Assembly: GCF_900096975.1 (NCBI RefSeq)
Contig: NZ_FMYQ01000015.1
Coordinates: forward strand, 62,001 to 126,000
From: Paraburkholderia lycopersici
Lineage (GTDB): Bacteria; Pseudomonadota; Gammaproteobacteria; Burkholderiales; Burkholderiaceae
Reading direction: 5' to 3'
DNA: 64,000 nucleotides
Part shown: one piece after another, positions 39,445-48,618 of the stretch
Layout: each line of letters opens with the position of its first letter
How positions within the stretch are numbered: the first letter of the stretch is position 1
Made by a program: the position numbers and the translations under genes
Notes under the pieces: generated by a model
The model's database searches: none
The model's input: the letters and a program-made list of their open reading frames with translations, nothing else
Told to the model about the DNA's origin: nothing

Positions 39445-40323
39445 TCAAGGACGAGCCGGGTTTGCGGCCCGTTCGTATGCCGTGCCGAGCGCCCTGCGGG
39501 TCATCTCGCCCGCCATCGCGCGCTTGTAGTCGACGTCGCCGCGCAGATCCGCGACGGGATTGCAGGCCGCCATCGCGAGCCGCGCCGCTTCGTCGAGCGC
39601 GCGCGCGTCGAACGGCTTGCCGACGAGCGCGTGTTCGGCGTCGGTCGCGCGGATCACCGTGTCGCCGACATTCGTCAGAGCAATGCGCGCATGCTCGACA
39701 TTGCCGCCGGCAAGACGCAACGTGACGGCGGCGGCGGCGGTCGCGAAGTCGCCGGTCTTGCGCTTGAGCTTCGCGTAGCAGTAACCGGTGCCCGGCGGCG
39801 GCATCGGAATGCGGATGCCGGTCAAGATCTCGTCAGGCTCGAGCAGCGTTGCATAGGTGCCGACGAAGAAGCCGTCCGCGGGCACCACGCGCTCGCCCGC
39901 CGCGCCTTGCAGCACGAACGAAGCGTCGAGCGCGACCATCAGCGCCGGATGGTCGTTGCCGGGATCGCCGTGCGAAAGATCGCCGCCCAGCGTGCCGCGG
40001 TAGCGCACCTGCGGGTCGGCGATCTGCCGCGCGCCTTCGACGATGAGAGGGCAGCGCGTTTGCAGCAGCGCGGACCAGATCAGCTCGTTCTCGGTCGTCA
40101 TCGCGCCGATCCATATTGCGCCGTTTTCCTCGCGGATGCCCTTGAGTTCCGCGAGCCGGCCGAGATCGATCAGGTGTTCGGGCTGCGCGAAGCGCAGCTT
40201 CATCATCGGCAGCAGGCTGTGGCCGCCCGCGAGCAGCTTCGCCGTATCGCCGTGCGCGCCGAGCAGCGCGAACGCCTCGGACAAGGTTTGGGGAGCGTGG
40301 TATTCGAATGGGCGGGGAATCAC
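39445..40323 (-). CDS. coxM: CO dehydrogenase medium subunit (FAD)
   Basis: A 292-residue flavoprotein subunit. FAD-binding motifs are [13 protein letters not shown] (about residues 32-44) and [14 protein letters not shown] (about 111-124). It passes electrons from the iron-sulfur subunit to quinone. The start is GTG with AAGGAG at a good distance. It is the first gene of the coxMSL-GDEF unit, divergent from rcoM, which is the order expected for form I operons. Confidence 0.95.
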   Translation of the reverse strand: MIPRPFEYHAPQTLSEAFALLGAHGDTAKLLAGGHSLLPMMKLRFAQPEHLIDLGRLAELKGIREENGAIWIGAMTTENELIWSALLQTRCPLIVEGARQIADPQVRYRGTLGGDLSHGDPGNDHPALMVALDASFVLQGAAGERVVPADGFFVGTYATLLEPDEILTGIRIPMPPPGTGYCYAKLKRKTGDFATAAAAVTLRLAGGNVEHARIALTNVGDTVIRATDAEHALVGKPFDARALDEAARLAMAACNPVADLRGDVDYKRAMAGEMTRRALGTAYERAANPARP

Positions 40324-40345
40324 ACTAGTCTCCTTGTTGTCATCG

Positions 40346-40360
40346 TCCTGAAGTTCAGGA
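40346..40360. promoter_or_regulatory. Perfect 15-base palindrome upstream of coxM
   Basis: TCCTGAA-G-TTCAGGA is a perfect 7-1-7 inverted repeat 23 bases before the coxM start, inside the 204-base gap to rcoM. It could be an operator or a 5' UTR hairpin. RcoM is known to bind direct TTnnnG repeats, so this palindrome probably belongs to another factor. Confidence 0.55.
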
Positions 40361-40527
40361 TTTCACAATGCAACGCAGCAATTCAACGGGTTTTCCCGAA
40401 CGGCGGCCTGGCTGCGTCGAGCGCCGGAAAACTTGCGTGAAAGAAGGAAAGGACATAAAACGGAGGCAGCGTCCCGCCGCAGCAGAAGCCGCGCACCAAG
40501 CCGCGGCCGCATCGGGGAGAACCCTGG

Positions 40528-41331
40528 ATGAAACCGTTCGAGCACGCCATGCCGACCACCGACGCGCGCCGCGCCGAGACCTTCCAGCACCGGCTGGAGC
40601 AGTTCAATCCGGGCGTGGTGTGGCTGGACGCGCACGGGCGCGTCAGCGCGTTCAACGACGTCGCGCTGCAGATTCTCGGGCCCGCCGGCGAGCAGTCGCT
40701 CGGCGTCGCGCAGGAGAAACTGTTCGGCATCGACGTCGTGCAGTTGCACCCCGCGAAAAGCCGCGACAAGCTGCGCTTCCTGCTGCAGTCGCGCGACGCC
40801 GGCGGCTGCCCGGTGAAATCGCCGCCGCCGGTCGCGATGATGATCAACATCCCCGACCGGATTCTCATGCTCAAGGTGTCGCGCATGTCGGACATGAACG
40901 GCGCATGCGGCACCTGCATGATCTTTTACGACCTCACCGACCTCACGACCGAGCCCTCGTCCGAGCCGCTTGCGGGCGCGCCCGCGTCACCGCGGCGGCT
41001 CTTCAAGATTCCGGTGTACCGCAAGAACCGCGTGATTCTCATCGATCTGAAGGACGTCGTGCGCTTTCAGGGCGACGGCCACTACACGACGATCGTCACG
41101 AAGGACGACCGCTACCTGTCGAACCTGTCGCTCGCGGACCTCGAACTGCGCCTCGACAGCAACACGTTTTTGCGCGTGCATCGCAGCCACATCGTGAACC
41201 TGCCGTACGCGGTCGAACTCGTCAAAGCCGACGACAGCATGAACCTCGTCATGGACGACAGCGAACGCAGCGTCGTCCCGGTGAGCCGGTCACGGGCCGC
41301 GCAGTTGAAGGAGTGGCTCGGCGTGGCGTGA
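40528..41331 (+). CDS. rcoM: CO-sensing heme PAS-LytTR transcription regulator RcoM
   Basis: A 267-residue regulator: N-terminal PAS domain (about 20-140) and C-terminal LytTR DNA-binding domain (about 160-265, with RNRVILIDLKDVVRFQGDGHYT and FLRVHRSHIVNL). His74, Cys94 and Met104 fall exactly at the numbers known for the heme ligands in Paraburkholderia xenovorans RcoM: His74 and Cys94 bind ferric heme, and Met104 replaces Cys94 on reduction and is displaced by CO. It would activate the divergent cox genes when CO is present. GGGGAGA precedes the ATG. Confidence 0.95.
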   Translation: MKPFEHAMPTTDARRAETFQHRLEQFNPGVVWLDAHGRVSAFNDVALQILGPAGEQSLGVAQEKLFGIDVVQLHPAKSRDKLRFLLQSRDAGGCPVKSPPPVAMMINIPDRILMLKVSRMSDMNGACGTCMIFYDLTDLTTEPSSEPLAGAPASPRRLFKIPVYRKNRVILIDLKDVVRFQGDGHYTTIVTKDDRYLSNLSLADLELRLDSNTFLRVHRSHIVNLPYAVELVKADDSMNLVMDDSERSVVPVSRSRAAQLKEWLGVA

Positions 41332-41397
41332 GGGCGGGCGCCCGGCGCGCCTCGCGAGCCACGTCGCCGGGCATGTCATGGCGTCAATGCACCGGCC

Positions 41398-41853
41398 CTA
41401 GCCGTGCACGACCAGAACCGGACACGACGACAGGCGAAGAAGGCCCTCGGCAACGCTGCCCAGCACCGCCCTGCTCACGCCATGCCTGCCGTGCGTGCCC
41501 ATCACGATCAAATCGGCTTCCTGCATTTTCGCGCAGCGCTGCAGACATTCCGCGATCGAGTCGGATTTGCCGAGCGTCTCGCAGATTTCGACCGAGCCCA
41601 GGACCTCGTGGTCGGCCATCGCGCGCCGCACCTCTTCGAGCGCGAGGCGACCGTCCTCGTTCAGCACCTTGCCAAGCGCATCGGGATCGAAGTAGCCGGA
41701 GTATGGCGCGAGGCCCCATTTATGCACGACGTACACGGCATGCACGCACGCGTGCGCAAGCGCCGCGAGCGCGACGGCTTCCCGTATGGCGCGGCGCGCG
41801 GAGTCGCCGCCGTCGACTGCGAGGAGAATCTTTCTATAAACGGGCTTTGTCAT
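41398..41853 (-). CDS. Universal stress protein (UspA family), copy 2
   Basis: A 151-residue UspA-fold protein starting VYRKILLAVDGGDSA and ending with the nucleotide-binding motif GTHGRHGVSRAVLGSVA plus CPVLVVHG. It is convergent with rcoM. GGGAGG lies before the ATG at 41853; an extension of 12 residues is possible but unneeded. An FNR-like box starts 76 bases upstream. It is a paralogue of the protein at 9526-9978. Confidence 0.92.
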   Translation of the reverse strand: MTKPVYRKILLAVDGGDSARRAIREAVALAALAHACVHAVYVVHKWGLAPYSGYFDPDALGKVLNEDGRLALEEVRRAMADHEVLGSVEICETLGKSDSIAECLQRCAKMQEADLIVMGTHGRHGVSRAVLGSVAEGLLRLSSCPVLVVHG

Positions 41854-41928
41854 CGGACGGCCTCCCTGGCGCACGTCGTGTCGTGTCATGTCGACGCATC
41901 CACCCTACGCAACCGGCTCCCGTTTGGA

Positions 41929-41942
41929 CTGATCTCCATCAA
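41929..41942 (-). promoter_or_regulatory. FNR/Anr-like box upstream of stress protein copy 2
   Basis: CTGAT-CTCC-ATCAA is one base off the FNR/Anr consensus and lies 76 bases before the stress protein start. The distance matches that seen at the other boxes in this window. Confidence 0.55.
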
Positions 41943-42243
41943 TTGAGCACGAATCGAAGGCGTGATGAGGCCCAGGCCCTTTTCGCGCCCCCAATCCGAA
42001 GGCCTCGCCAGCGCCTCGCTCGTGCCTGGGCGAACGCGGCGTTGCCGGTGAGCGCGTCGTCCATGGCGGCGTCGATCGCCGGATCGCCCGGCTGCATACA
42101 CCAGCCGTCACGCGCGCTCACTTCTTCGCGCCGGAATCCGCGCTGCTGTAGCCGCCGCGAGGCCGACCGGACCGCCGCCCGCCGAAAATCTATCCATTTT
42201 TGGATCGGCGCGACCTGGCCGCCGGCCTTGGGCAATCGCTGCG
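41943..42243. other. Gene-poor stretch between stress protein and BON genes
   Basis: About 300 bases with no feature I can support. A minus-strand open frame runs through it as an out-of-frame extension of the BON gene; part of it (around 42000-42110) has protein-like composition, but no start or ribosome site is seen. Confidence 0.5.
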
Positions 42244-42894
42244 TCACTCGACGGTCAGATCGTCCACCACGGCGCGCACGCCCGGTGCAGCCCACGCCGC
42301 GCCGCGCGCCACGGCGCGTTCGGCGAACGAGTGAACCTTGCCGGAGAGCCGGACCGTGCCCTCCGTCACCGTGACCTGAATATGGCGCGCTTCGCGGTCC
42401 GCATGCCGCCGCATGGCGTCGAGAATGTCCTGGCTGATCTGTTCCGGCGCGACGGTATGGCGGACTTCGATGCGATCCGTCACGTCCGCGACGCCGCGCA
42501 ACTGCGTAATGGCGCGCACGGCGGTTTGGCTCTGCCACGGCCAGTCGACCGCGCCCCGTAGCACGACGTGGCCCCGCTCGACCTGCACCTGCACCGCGCC
42601 GTCGCTGAGCCCGGCCGTCCAGCGCAATACGGAACGCGCGATGTGCGCGATGTCCTCGTCGGTGCGCACGTCCTGCCCCGGCAGACGCACCTCCAGTTCG
42701 ACCACCAGCGCGCGTACGCCCCCCACGCGGCGCGCCGCCTGTTCCGCGGCGACCTTCTCGCCGAGACTCGAAAGATGACCGGCGAGCGTCACCACACCGT
42801 CTTTCACTTCCACGCCTACGTTCGAAGCGGTCACGGCGGGCTCCCACTCCAGTTCCGCCTCCACGTCGTGCTTGAGCTGCAAATCGGTCTTCAT
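42244..42894 (-). CDS. Triple BON-domain protein (OsmY-like), copy 2
   Basis: A 216-residue protein with three BON domains, the same length and layout as the copy at 658-1308 (N-termini MKTDLQLKHDVEAELEWEP and MKSDIELKHDVETELACDR). Core motifs are GVVTLAGH, GHVVLRGA and GTVRLSGK. GGAGG precedes the ATG. An FNR-like box lies about 70 bases upstream. Likely an envelope or osmotic stress protein, by family. Confidence 0.87.
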   Translation of the reverse strand: MKTDLQLKHDVEAELEWEPAVTASNVGVEVKDGVVTLAGHLSSLGEKVAAEQAARRVGGVRALVVELEVRLPGQDVRTDEDIAHIARSVLRWTAGLSDGAVQVQVERGHVVLRGAVDWPWQSQTAVRAITQLRGVADVTDRIEVRHTVAPEQISQDILDAMRRHADREARHIQVTVTEGTVRLSGKVHSFAERAVARGAAWAAPGVRAVVDDLTVE

Positions 42895-42963
42895 CGTCGC
42901 CTCCGTCGAATCGGTCCGAAGCGGACCATCGAAACGAGCCTCGCACGGGCAGCGCTCCTTCGG

Positions 42964-42977
42964 CTGATCTGCGTCAA
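42964..42977 (-). promoter_or_regulatory. FNR/Anr-like box upstream of BON protein copy 2
   Basis: CTGAT-CTGC-GTCAA has two mismatches to TTGAT-N4-ATCAA and lies 70 bases before the BON gene start. The rest of the 308-base gap to the cardiolipin synthase gene holds no other feature I can support. Confidence 0.4.
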
Positions 42978-43202
42978 TTACGCGGCGGCCGGCGCGTCGG
43001 TGAAACCCCTGGCGCGTTCCGCGCCTGGTGCGAAACGTGCTGCGGGAAGCGCTGAAACCGCCGCGCGAGGTGAACGGCTCCGAAACATCTCGCGCCCGGC
43101 GCGCGTGCGCGCGCCCGGGCGAATCGGCGCTTTGGAGCAAGCGGCGCCCTTGACATCGACACGGACCGTTTCCGTAGAACATTCGCAACGCGAGGATCAC
43201 GC

Positions 43203-44474
43203 ATGTCGACGATTGCCCTCATTGCCCTGACGGTCGCGGTGACGCTCGTCGTCGTGCTGGTGATCGCGAACCTGACGAGCGGCGAGAAAAAGATCGAGCA
43301 CAAGATCGAACGGCTGTACGCAAGCGACAATCCGCAGTTCATCCGCTCGATGGGGCTGCTGCTCGGGCTTCCCGTCGTCGGGGGCAACCGCTTCGAGGTG
43401 CTCGTGAACGGCGACGAAATCTTTCCGTTGATGCTGGAAGGCATCCGCTCGGCGCAATGCACGATCACCTTCGAGACCTTCATTTACTGGTCCGGCGCGA
43501 TCGGCGAGGAAGTCGCGCGTGCGCTGTCCGACAAGGCTCGTGCCGGTATCGCGGTGCACGTGCTGCTCGACTGGGTGGGCTCGTCGAAAATGGACCGGCG
43601 CTATCTGCAAATGCTGCGCGACGCGGGCGCGCAGGTCATCAAGTATCACAAGCCGCACTGGACCGGACTCGGCCGCATGAACGACCGCACGCACCGCAAG
43701 CTGCTCGTGATCGACGGGCGCATCGGCTTCACGGGCGGCGTGGGCATCGCCGACGAATGGGCCGGGCACGCGCAGGACGAGAAGCACTGGCGCGACACGC
43801 ACTTTCGCGTCGAAGGCCCGGCGGTCGGACAGATGCAGGCCGTCTTCATGGACAACTGGGTCAAGTCGACGGGAAATGTGCTGCACGGGCCGGAATACTT
43901 TCCGCGGATCGACGCGGCGGGCGGCGGCCTTGCGCACATGTTCAGCAGTTCGCCCTCGGGCGGCAGCGACGACATGCAGCTGATGTACCTCATGGCGATC
44001 ACCGCCGCGACGCACTCCATCGACTTGTCGAGCGCGTACTTCGTCCCCGACAAGCTGACGATCAACGCCATCGTCGAGGCGGCGAAGCGCGGCGTGAACG
44101 TGCGCATCGTCACGCCCGGCAAGCGCATCGACACCCACACGGTGCGCGAGGCGTCGCGCGCGTGCTGGGGCGACCTGCTCGCGGCGGGCATTCGGATGTA
44201 CGAGTATCAGCCGACGATGTTCCACTGCAAGCTGATCGTCGTCGACGAGTATCTCGTGTCGGTCGGCTCGACGAACTTCGACAGCCGCTCGTTCAAGCTC
44301 AACGACGAAGCCAATCTCAACATTTATGACCGCGATTTCGCGCGCCGGCAGACCGCGATATTCGACGGCGACATCGCCCACGCGAAGCGCATCACGCTTG
44401 ACGGATGGCGCCGCCGTCCGCTCGCCGAAAAACTGCTGGAACGCGCCGTCGCGGTGCTCGATTCGCAGCTTTGA
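43203..44474 (+). CDS. Cardiolipin synthase-like phospholipase D family protein
   Basis: A 423-residue enzyme with one N-terminal membrane helix (about 3-24) and two HKD motifs: HRKLLVIDGRIGFTGG and HCKLIVVDEYLVSVGS (each HxKx4D). These form the active site that joins phosphatidylglycerols into cardiolipin by phosphatidyl transfer. The spacing and the single N-terminal helix resemble ClsB-type enzymes. It is divergent from the BON gene and convergent with the J-domain gene, 27 bases from its end. Confidence 0.88.
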   Translation: MSTIALIALTVAVTLVVVLVIANLTSGEKKIEHKIERLYASDNPQFIRSMGLLLGLPVVGGNRFEVLVNGDEIFPLMLEGIRSAQCTITFETFIYWSGAIGEEVARALSDKARAGIAVHVLLDWVGSSKMDRRYLQMLRDAGAQVIKYHKPHWTGLGRMNDRTHRKLLVIDGRIGFTGGVGIADEWAGHAQDEKHWRDTHFRVEGPAVGQMQAVFMDNWVKSTGNVLHGPEYFPRIDAAGGGLAHMFSSSPSGGSDDMQLMYLMAITAATHSIDLSSAYFVPDKLTINAIVEAAKRGVNVRIVTPGKRIDTHTVREASRACWGDLLAAGIRMYEYQPTMFHCKLIVVDEYLVSVGSTNFDSRSFKLNDEANLNIYDRDFARRQTAIFDGDIAHAKRITLDGWRRRPLAEKLLERAVAVLDSQL

Positions 44475-44501
44475 CGCTTGTGCCGCCGCGGCGGGCGCCG
44501 T

Positions 44502-45119
44502 TCAGGGGTGTAGCCCGAACATACCGTGCCAGATCGCACTGAAGAAGCTCGAGTGGGGGCGCTCGCCGGAGGGTGGCGGCTCGCCGTTGCGCGTGCTTTC
44601 CGGGGCCGATGGAGGCACCACGGCGTCCGCTTGCCCGGCATCGTTTGAAGCGGAGTCGCCCGGCCGCCGCGTGTGGGACTTGCGCGTCTGGCGCGACAAG
44701 TGCAACTCGACCGCGCCATCGGCGATGCGGCCGGCCAGTTGTAATTCGCAATCGCTGCCGAGCAGCACGCCGAATACGACATCCCGGTTATAGCCCTGCC
44801 CGGCGAAGCGCATTGCGACGGATACATGCCGCGCATACGCTTCCTGGCGCGCAGCCTCCCGCACACGCGCCGCTTCTTCCTGCTCACGCGCGAGCCGCCC
44901 CATCTCCTCGGCATAGACCGCATCGTAGACACGACGCTGCGCCGCGTCGGAGAGGATCGCGTAAGCCTCCTTGATTTCCTGAAACTGCGCATGCGCGGAG
45001 GCTTCGCGTCCCATATTGCGGTCGGGATGCGCTTTCATCGCGGCCCGGCGGTAGGCCCGCTTGATTTCCTCGTCGCTCGCGTCGTCGCGTACACCCAGCA
45101 AGTCGTACAACGTCGCCAT
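44502..45119 (-). CDS. J-domain protein
   Basis: A 205-residue protein with an N-terminal J domain (about 1-65). The HPD motif that stimulates DnaK is at 31-33 (KAHPDRN), and [20 protein letters not shown] is the typical helix IV region. After it come a charged helix (70-95) and a variable part with no zinc finger, so it is a type III J protein. The Met at 45119 starts [10 protein letters not shown]; an 18-residue extension is unlikely. It probably delivers particular clients to DnaK. Confidence 0.88.
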   Translation of the reverse strand: MATLYDLLGVRDDASDEEIKRAYRRAAMKAHPDRNMGREASAHAQFQEIKEAYAILSDAAQRRVYDAVYAEEMGRLAREQEEAARVREAARQEAYARHVSVAMRFAGQGYNRDVVFGVLLGSDCELQLAGRIADGAVELHLSRQTRKSHTRRPGDSASNDAGQADAVVPPSAPESTRNGEPPPSGERPHSSFFSAIWHGMFGLHP

Positions 45120-45346
45120 GGCTCGCACAGATTGAAGTGGAATCGCGTCGATCGTAGCACGGGTGCCTGACAAAGCGCCGGCCGCCCCTGTTTCGTCGAA
45201 AGCGCGTGACCGCGCGGCTCACGCCCGGGAATCGGGCACGCTCGCTTCTTTTTGACTTCCGGCCTCGGGCCTCGAGCCCTGGCCGACTCGCCAGAAATAA
45301 GCCGGCGCCCGGAGGCATCCTCGGCAACCTTCCCTAACCCATTCCC

Positions 45347-45877
45347 TCACGCCCCGGCCTCCGGTGACTTTCCGCGCGCCGCTGTCGCTGAAGCTTCCAC
45401 GGCCCGGCGCTCTGCCTCGCGGCCCATTTGCCCTGCCCTTTTGGCGAGTTTGAGGTAGGCGTCGGCGATCCTTCGCAGATCTTCCTCAGACGCGTCTTCA
45501 ATGCCGATCAGCGTATTGCTGGCCGAGCGGTTTGCCGCGAGCAGTTCGTTCAGCTTCAGATGCAAAGCCACGCTGTCCTTGTTCTGGCTTTGCTGGATGA
45601 GGAACACCATGAGGAACGTCACGATGGTCGTTCCCGTGTTGATGACGAGCTGCCAGCCCTCCGAATAACGAAAGACGGGCCCCGCGACGATCCAGAGCAC
45701 AACGCTCGCCAGCGCGGCGCCGAACGCGAAAGGCGAGCCGGCCCATCGCGTCACGACCGCGGCGAACGAGTCGAACGCGCGACTCAGCGGGTGCTGGCCG
45801 GCGTATGCCGGACTGCTCGAGTCCGGCACTGCGGCTAGCCGGTCGGCGGTGGAATGCCTGTTAGACTGTTTGCCCAT
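45347..45877 (-). CDS. Low-affinity iron permease family protein
   Basis: A 176-residue protein with the 'low affinity iron permease' domain (about 35-135): two membrane helices (FAFGAALASVVLWIVAGPVF and TIVTFLMVFLIQQ) followed by the conserved QNKDSVALHLKLNELL. It is small compared with yeast Fet4 and is common in Burkholderia. Despite its name, bacterial iron transport by this family is not well shown. GGGGAAG precedes the ATG. Confidence 0.85.
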   Translation of the reverse strand: MGKQSNRHSTADRLAAVPDSSSPAYAGQHPLSRAFDSFAAVVTRWAGSPFAFGAALASVVLWIVAGPVFRYSEGWQLVINTGTTIVTFLMVFLIQQSQNKDSVALHLKLNELLAANRSASNTLIGIEDASEEDLRRIADAYLKLAKRAGQMGREAERRAVEASATAARGKSPEAGA

Positions 45878-46152
45878 GGCGGCTTCCCCGGAAACTCAAC
45901 GTCGTCCGAAGGCGCAATTGGCGTTCCAGACTGCGCGTACGCAACAGTGCAAATCGCGTTGCCTCGGGTCGCCGCCTTTAGCACGCGGTTCGCCGCGGCC
46001 TGCTTCCACGACTGCGCTCATGGACTCGCGCCCGGGAACGTCACCCTTGCCCGCAAGCGACACCGGCAGCCGTTCCGCGCGAGACGATCGGCCAAATCGG
46101 CCAGGATTGCACACGCTCATGCGGCGTGGCCCATGCTGCGAGCAAGCCGGGA

Positions 46153-48219
46153 TCAATGGAGGCCGCGAGGCATCCCGGTGTCGAGACCCGTGGCGTCGCC
46201 GTCCTGCTTTCCGGATCGCGCGATGAGGCGGAGGATTTCCTCGACAGACGCCGGTTTGACGAGATGGTGGTCGAAGCCCGCCGCGCGCGTCTGCTCGCGG
46301 TCCTCCGGCTGACCATAGCCCGTGAGAGCCACGAGGACAGGGCGATGGGCGATCGACTGAGCCAGCAGTCGCGCCGCCACCTCCAGCCCCGACATGTCGG
46401 GCAACCCGAGATCGAGGAACACCATTTCGGGCTGAAAGTCCCTGGCGAGCGCCAGGGCTTGCGCAGCCGTGCCGGCCACCCGCACGTCGTGACTGTCGAG
46501 TATCTGCGCGAGGGACGTCGCCGCATCGTGGTTGTCGTCGACGATCAGCAGGCGGCGCGGGCTCGGGACCGACGCCTCGCCGGGCGGCCAGCCCTCGCCC
46601 GGCCCGTCGGCGGGGGTATCGCACGCGGGCAGGCTGATCGTGAAGCAACTGCCCTTGTCCGGCCCCTCGCTGCAGGCCTCGATGGTCCCGCCGTGCATGG
46701 CGATCAGCGATCGCGCAACCGACAACCCGATGCCGAGCCCGCTCCTCGCGCCGCGGCCGGACTCGGGCGCCTGCTCGAACATCTCGAACAACGTCGGGAT
46801 GGTGGCGGGGTCCATGCCGATGCCGTCGTCGGTTACCGCCACGCAAACCTGGCCATTCGCGCTTCGGACGTCGATCTGGATATGACCGCCCTCGCGGGTG
46901 TACTTGTTGGCGTTATCGAGAAGATTGGACAGCACCTGGGTGATGCGGGTCAGGTCGCCGCGCACGAACGCGGGCGGTTCCGGCATTCCCGTCACCTCCA
47001 GCCGGTGCCCGCGCTCCGCAGCCGCTGGGGCGTTCATCTCGATGGCTCTTTCGATCGCGGTGCGCACGTCGAAGATTTCCTTGCGCAGGCGAATCTTTCC
47101 CGTCGAGATACGCGAGAGATCGAGCAGGTCGTCGATGAGGTGGGCGAGATGATTCGCGTGCCGTTCGACCATGCCCTGAATCCACGCCAGCTGCTGCGCG
47201 GAAAGCTCCCGCCGGTGCAGCAGATGGGCCGCGTTCAGAATCGGTGCAAGCGGGTTGCGCAGTTCATGGGCGAGCGTGGCGAGAAACGCGTCCTTGCGGC
47301 GGTCTGCCTCGCGCAGCGCATCCTCCGCGCGCACGCGGCTCGTTACGTCCGCCATCGTCCCCACGAGGACGCGCCGCAGACCGGTGGCTTCGTCCATGAA
47401 TCGCCCGGAAATTTCGACGATGCAGTGCGCGCCGGACTGCACCTTCCGGATGCCGACGACAACATGCACGTCGGCCGGCGACGTTCTCCCGGCGTCGAGC
47501 AGTGTCTGCAGACGCGCCATGTCTTCCGCGAGTATGGCCGTCGCGAAGAACGCCGTAGCGCTCAACGCACCTCTTTCGCGTGGCTGCCCCGTGATCTCGA
47601 ACATCCGCTCGTTCTCCCACACCGCGGCGCCCGTCGACGGGTCCCATTCGAAGATGCCCAGACCCGCGGCTTCGGCGGCCATGCGCAGCCGTTCCTCGCT
47701 CCTGCGCTGGGAGGCCAGCGCATGGTCGCGATCGTTCAGCGCGTCGTTCACACGACGATCCTGCTGGGCCGAGAACTGCGCAACGGCGCCCCGAATGGCG
47801 TCGCCGAAAAACGCCTCGATACATTCGTAGATTTCGGTCTGCCCTTCGCGAGACGGTGCATCGACGAAATATTCGCGCACGCTGATCTTGATGCACCGCT
47901 GCAACAGATCGAGCTCGAGAAACAGTTCGTCGAGTGCGAAGCCCTGGCGCCAGCGCACGCTGGCGTGCGCGCGCGCGTCGTCCAGCGCCCGCTTCGAGAC
48001 GATCTCCGGCGGGTCGCCTGCGAGCACGGAACAGAGTTCGGCAAAGAGCGACGGAAGCTGGTTGATCAAGCCGGCGGCCGCCTCGCGGTTGAACGGCCGG
48101 ATGCGCATGTACTGGCTGACCGCGCGCAGCCAGCGGCGCGTCAACAGCGCACGGTGGCGCACCAGATGATCGACCACCTGAGCGCCAACACGGGTCCCCT
48201 CATTCACGATGGACTCCAT
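46153..48219 (-). CDS. Hybrid sensor histidine kinase (RsbRD_N-PAS-HisKA-HATPase-receiver)
   Basis: A 688-residue protein. The N-terminal domain (about 1-155) resembles RsbRD-type sensor domains; a PAS domain follows (about 180-300); HisKA has His318 in TLAHELRNPLAP; the ATP-binding domain runs about 410-530 with DNANKYT and GLGIGLSVARS; a C-terminal receiver has the phospho-acceptor Asp603 in FLDLGLPDMSG. No output domain is present, so it likely passes phosphate to an unlinked regulator. The Met at 48219 is preferred; an 18-residue longer start lacks a ribosome site. It is divergent from the next kinase. Confidence 0.92.
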   Translation of the reverse strand: MESIVNEGTRVGAQVVDHLVRHRALLTRRWLRAVSQYMRIRPFNREAAAGLINQLPSLFAELCSVLAGDPPEIVSKRALDDARAHASVRWRQGFALDELFLELDLLQRCIKISVREYFVDAPSREGQTEIYECIEAFFGDAIRGAVAQFSAQQDRRVNDALNDRDHALASQRRSEERLRMAAEAAGLGIFEWDPSTGAAVWENERMFEITGQPRERGALSATAFFATAILAEDMARLQTLLDAGRTSPADVHVVVGIRKVQSGAHCIVEISGRFMDEATGLRRVLVGTMADVTSRVRAEDALREADRRKDAFLATLAHELRNPLAPILNAAHLLHRRELSAQQLAWIQGMVERHANHLAHLIDDLLDLSRISTGKIRLRKEIFDVRTAIERAIEMNAPAAAERGHRLEVTGMPEPPAFVRGDLTRITQVLSNLLDNANKYTREGGHIQIDVRSANGQVCVAVTDDGIGMDPATIPTLFEMFEQAPESGRGARSGLGIGLSVARSLIAMHGGTIEACSEGPDKGSCFTISLPACDTPADGPGEGWPPGEASVPSPRRLLIVDDNHDAATSLAQILDSHDVRVAGTAAQALALARDFQPEMVFLDLGLPDMSGLEVAARLLAQSIAHRPVLVALTGYGQPEDREQTRAAGFDHHLVKPASVEEILRLIARSGKQDGDATGLDTGMPRGLH

Positions 48220-48618
48220 TCGCAAAAGAACGCCGCACGTCGGCCAGCCTGCGGGAAGCGCGCGGGCGCGCATCGGAGGACGACCAGGTCTGCCGGCAGG
48301 AATATGGCCTCCCTTCCGCCTTCAGCACTCCATTCTTACGCAAAACGCCATTGGCGGCGTAACGCGGGGCCCGGTATGGCGTTTGCTGTGAGGCGGCTCC
48401 CCAATCGAAGCCCCGGCAGGCAGCGCACCCGGTAAAGAATGCATATGGCAGGACTTGACCGGCTCCGAAGGCCGGGCGCCGGGCCTGCTCCGTCGCATGG
48501 CCGGCAGCCCCTTCAGCGGACACGAAGCCCGAAAGCGCTTGCAAGCGGGAATGACACGCGCCCGGCAAAGCCGCCTAGAATGCCTGATCGCCACCTGGCG
48601 CCCCACAGCGGAGACACA
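48220..48618. other. Shared upstream region of two divergent kinase genes
   Basis: About 400 bases between the two kinase starts. Open frames reach into it from both kinase genes but without ribosome sites. I see no box or repeat that stands out. Confidence 0.5.

Noticed and set aside
40361-40527. Search for the triple TTnnnG direct repeat bound by RcoM
   Set aside because: Single TTnnnG hexamers occur on both strands, but I could not find three with regular spacing, so no site is claimed.
41939-42240. Protein-like minus-strand stretch after the BON gene
   Set aside because: Some composition looks natural, but it is only the continuation of an out-of-frame shadow of the BON gene, with no start signal or known family.
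48439-48618. 60-codon upstream extension of the GAF kinase
   Set aside because: No ribosome site and Arg/Pro-rich shadow-like composition; the ATG at 48619 has GGAG.
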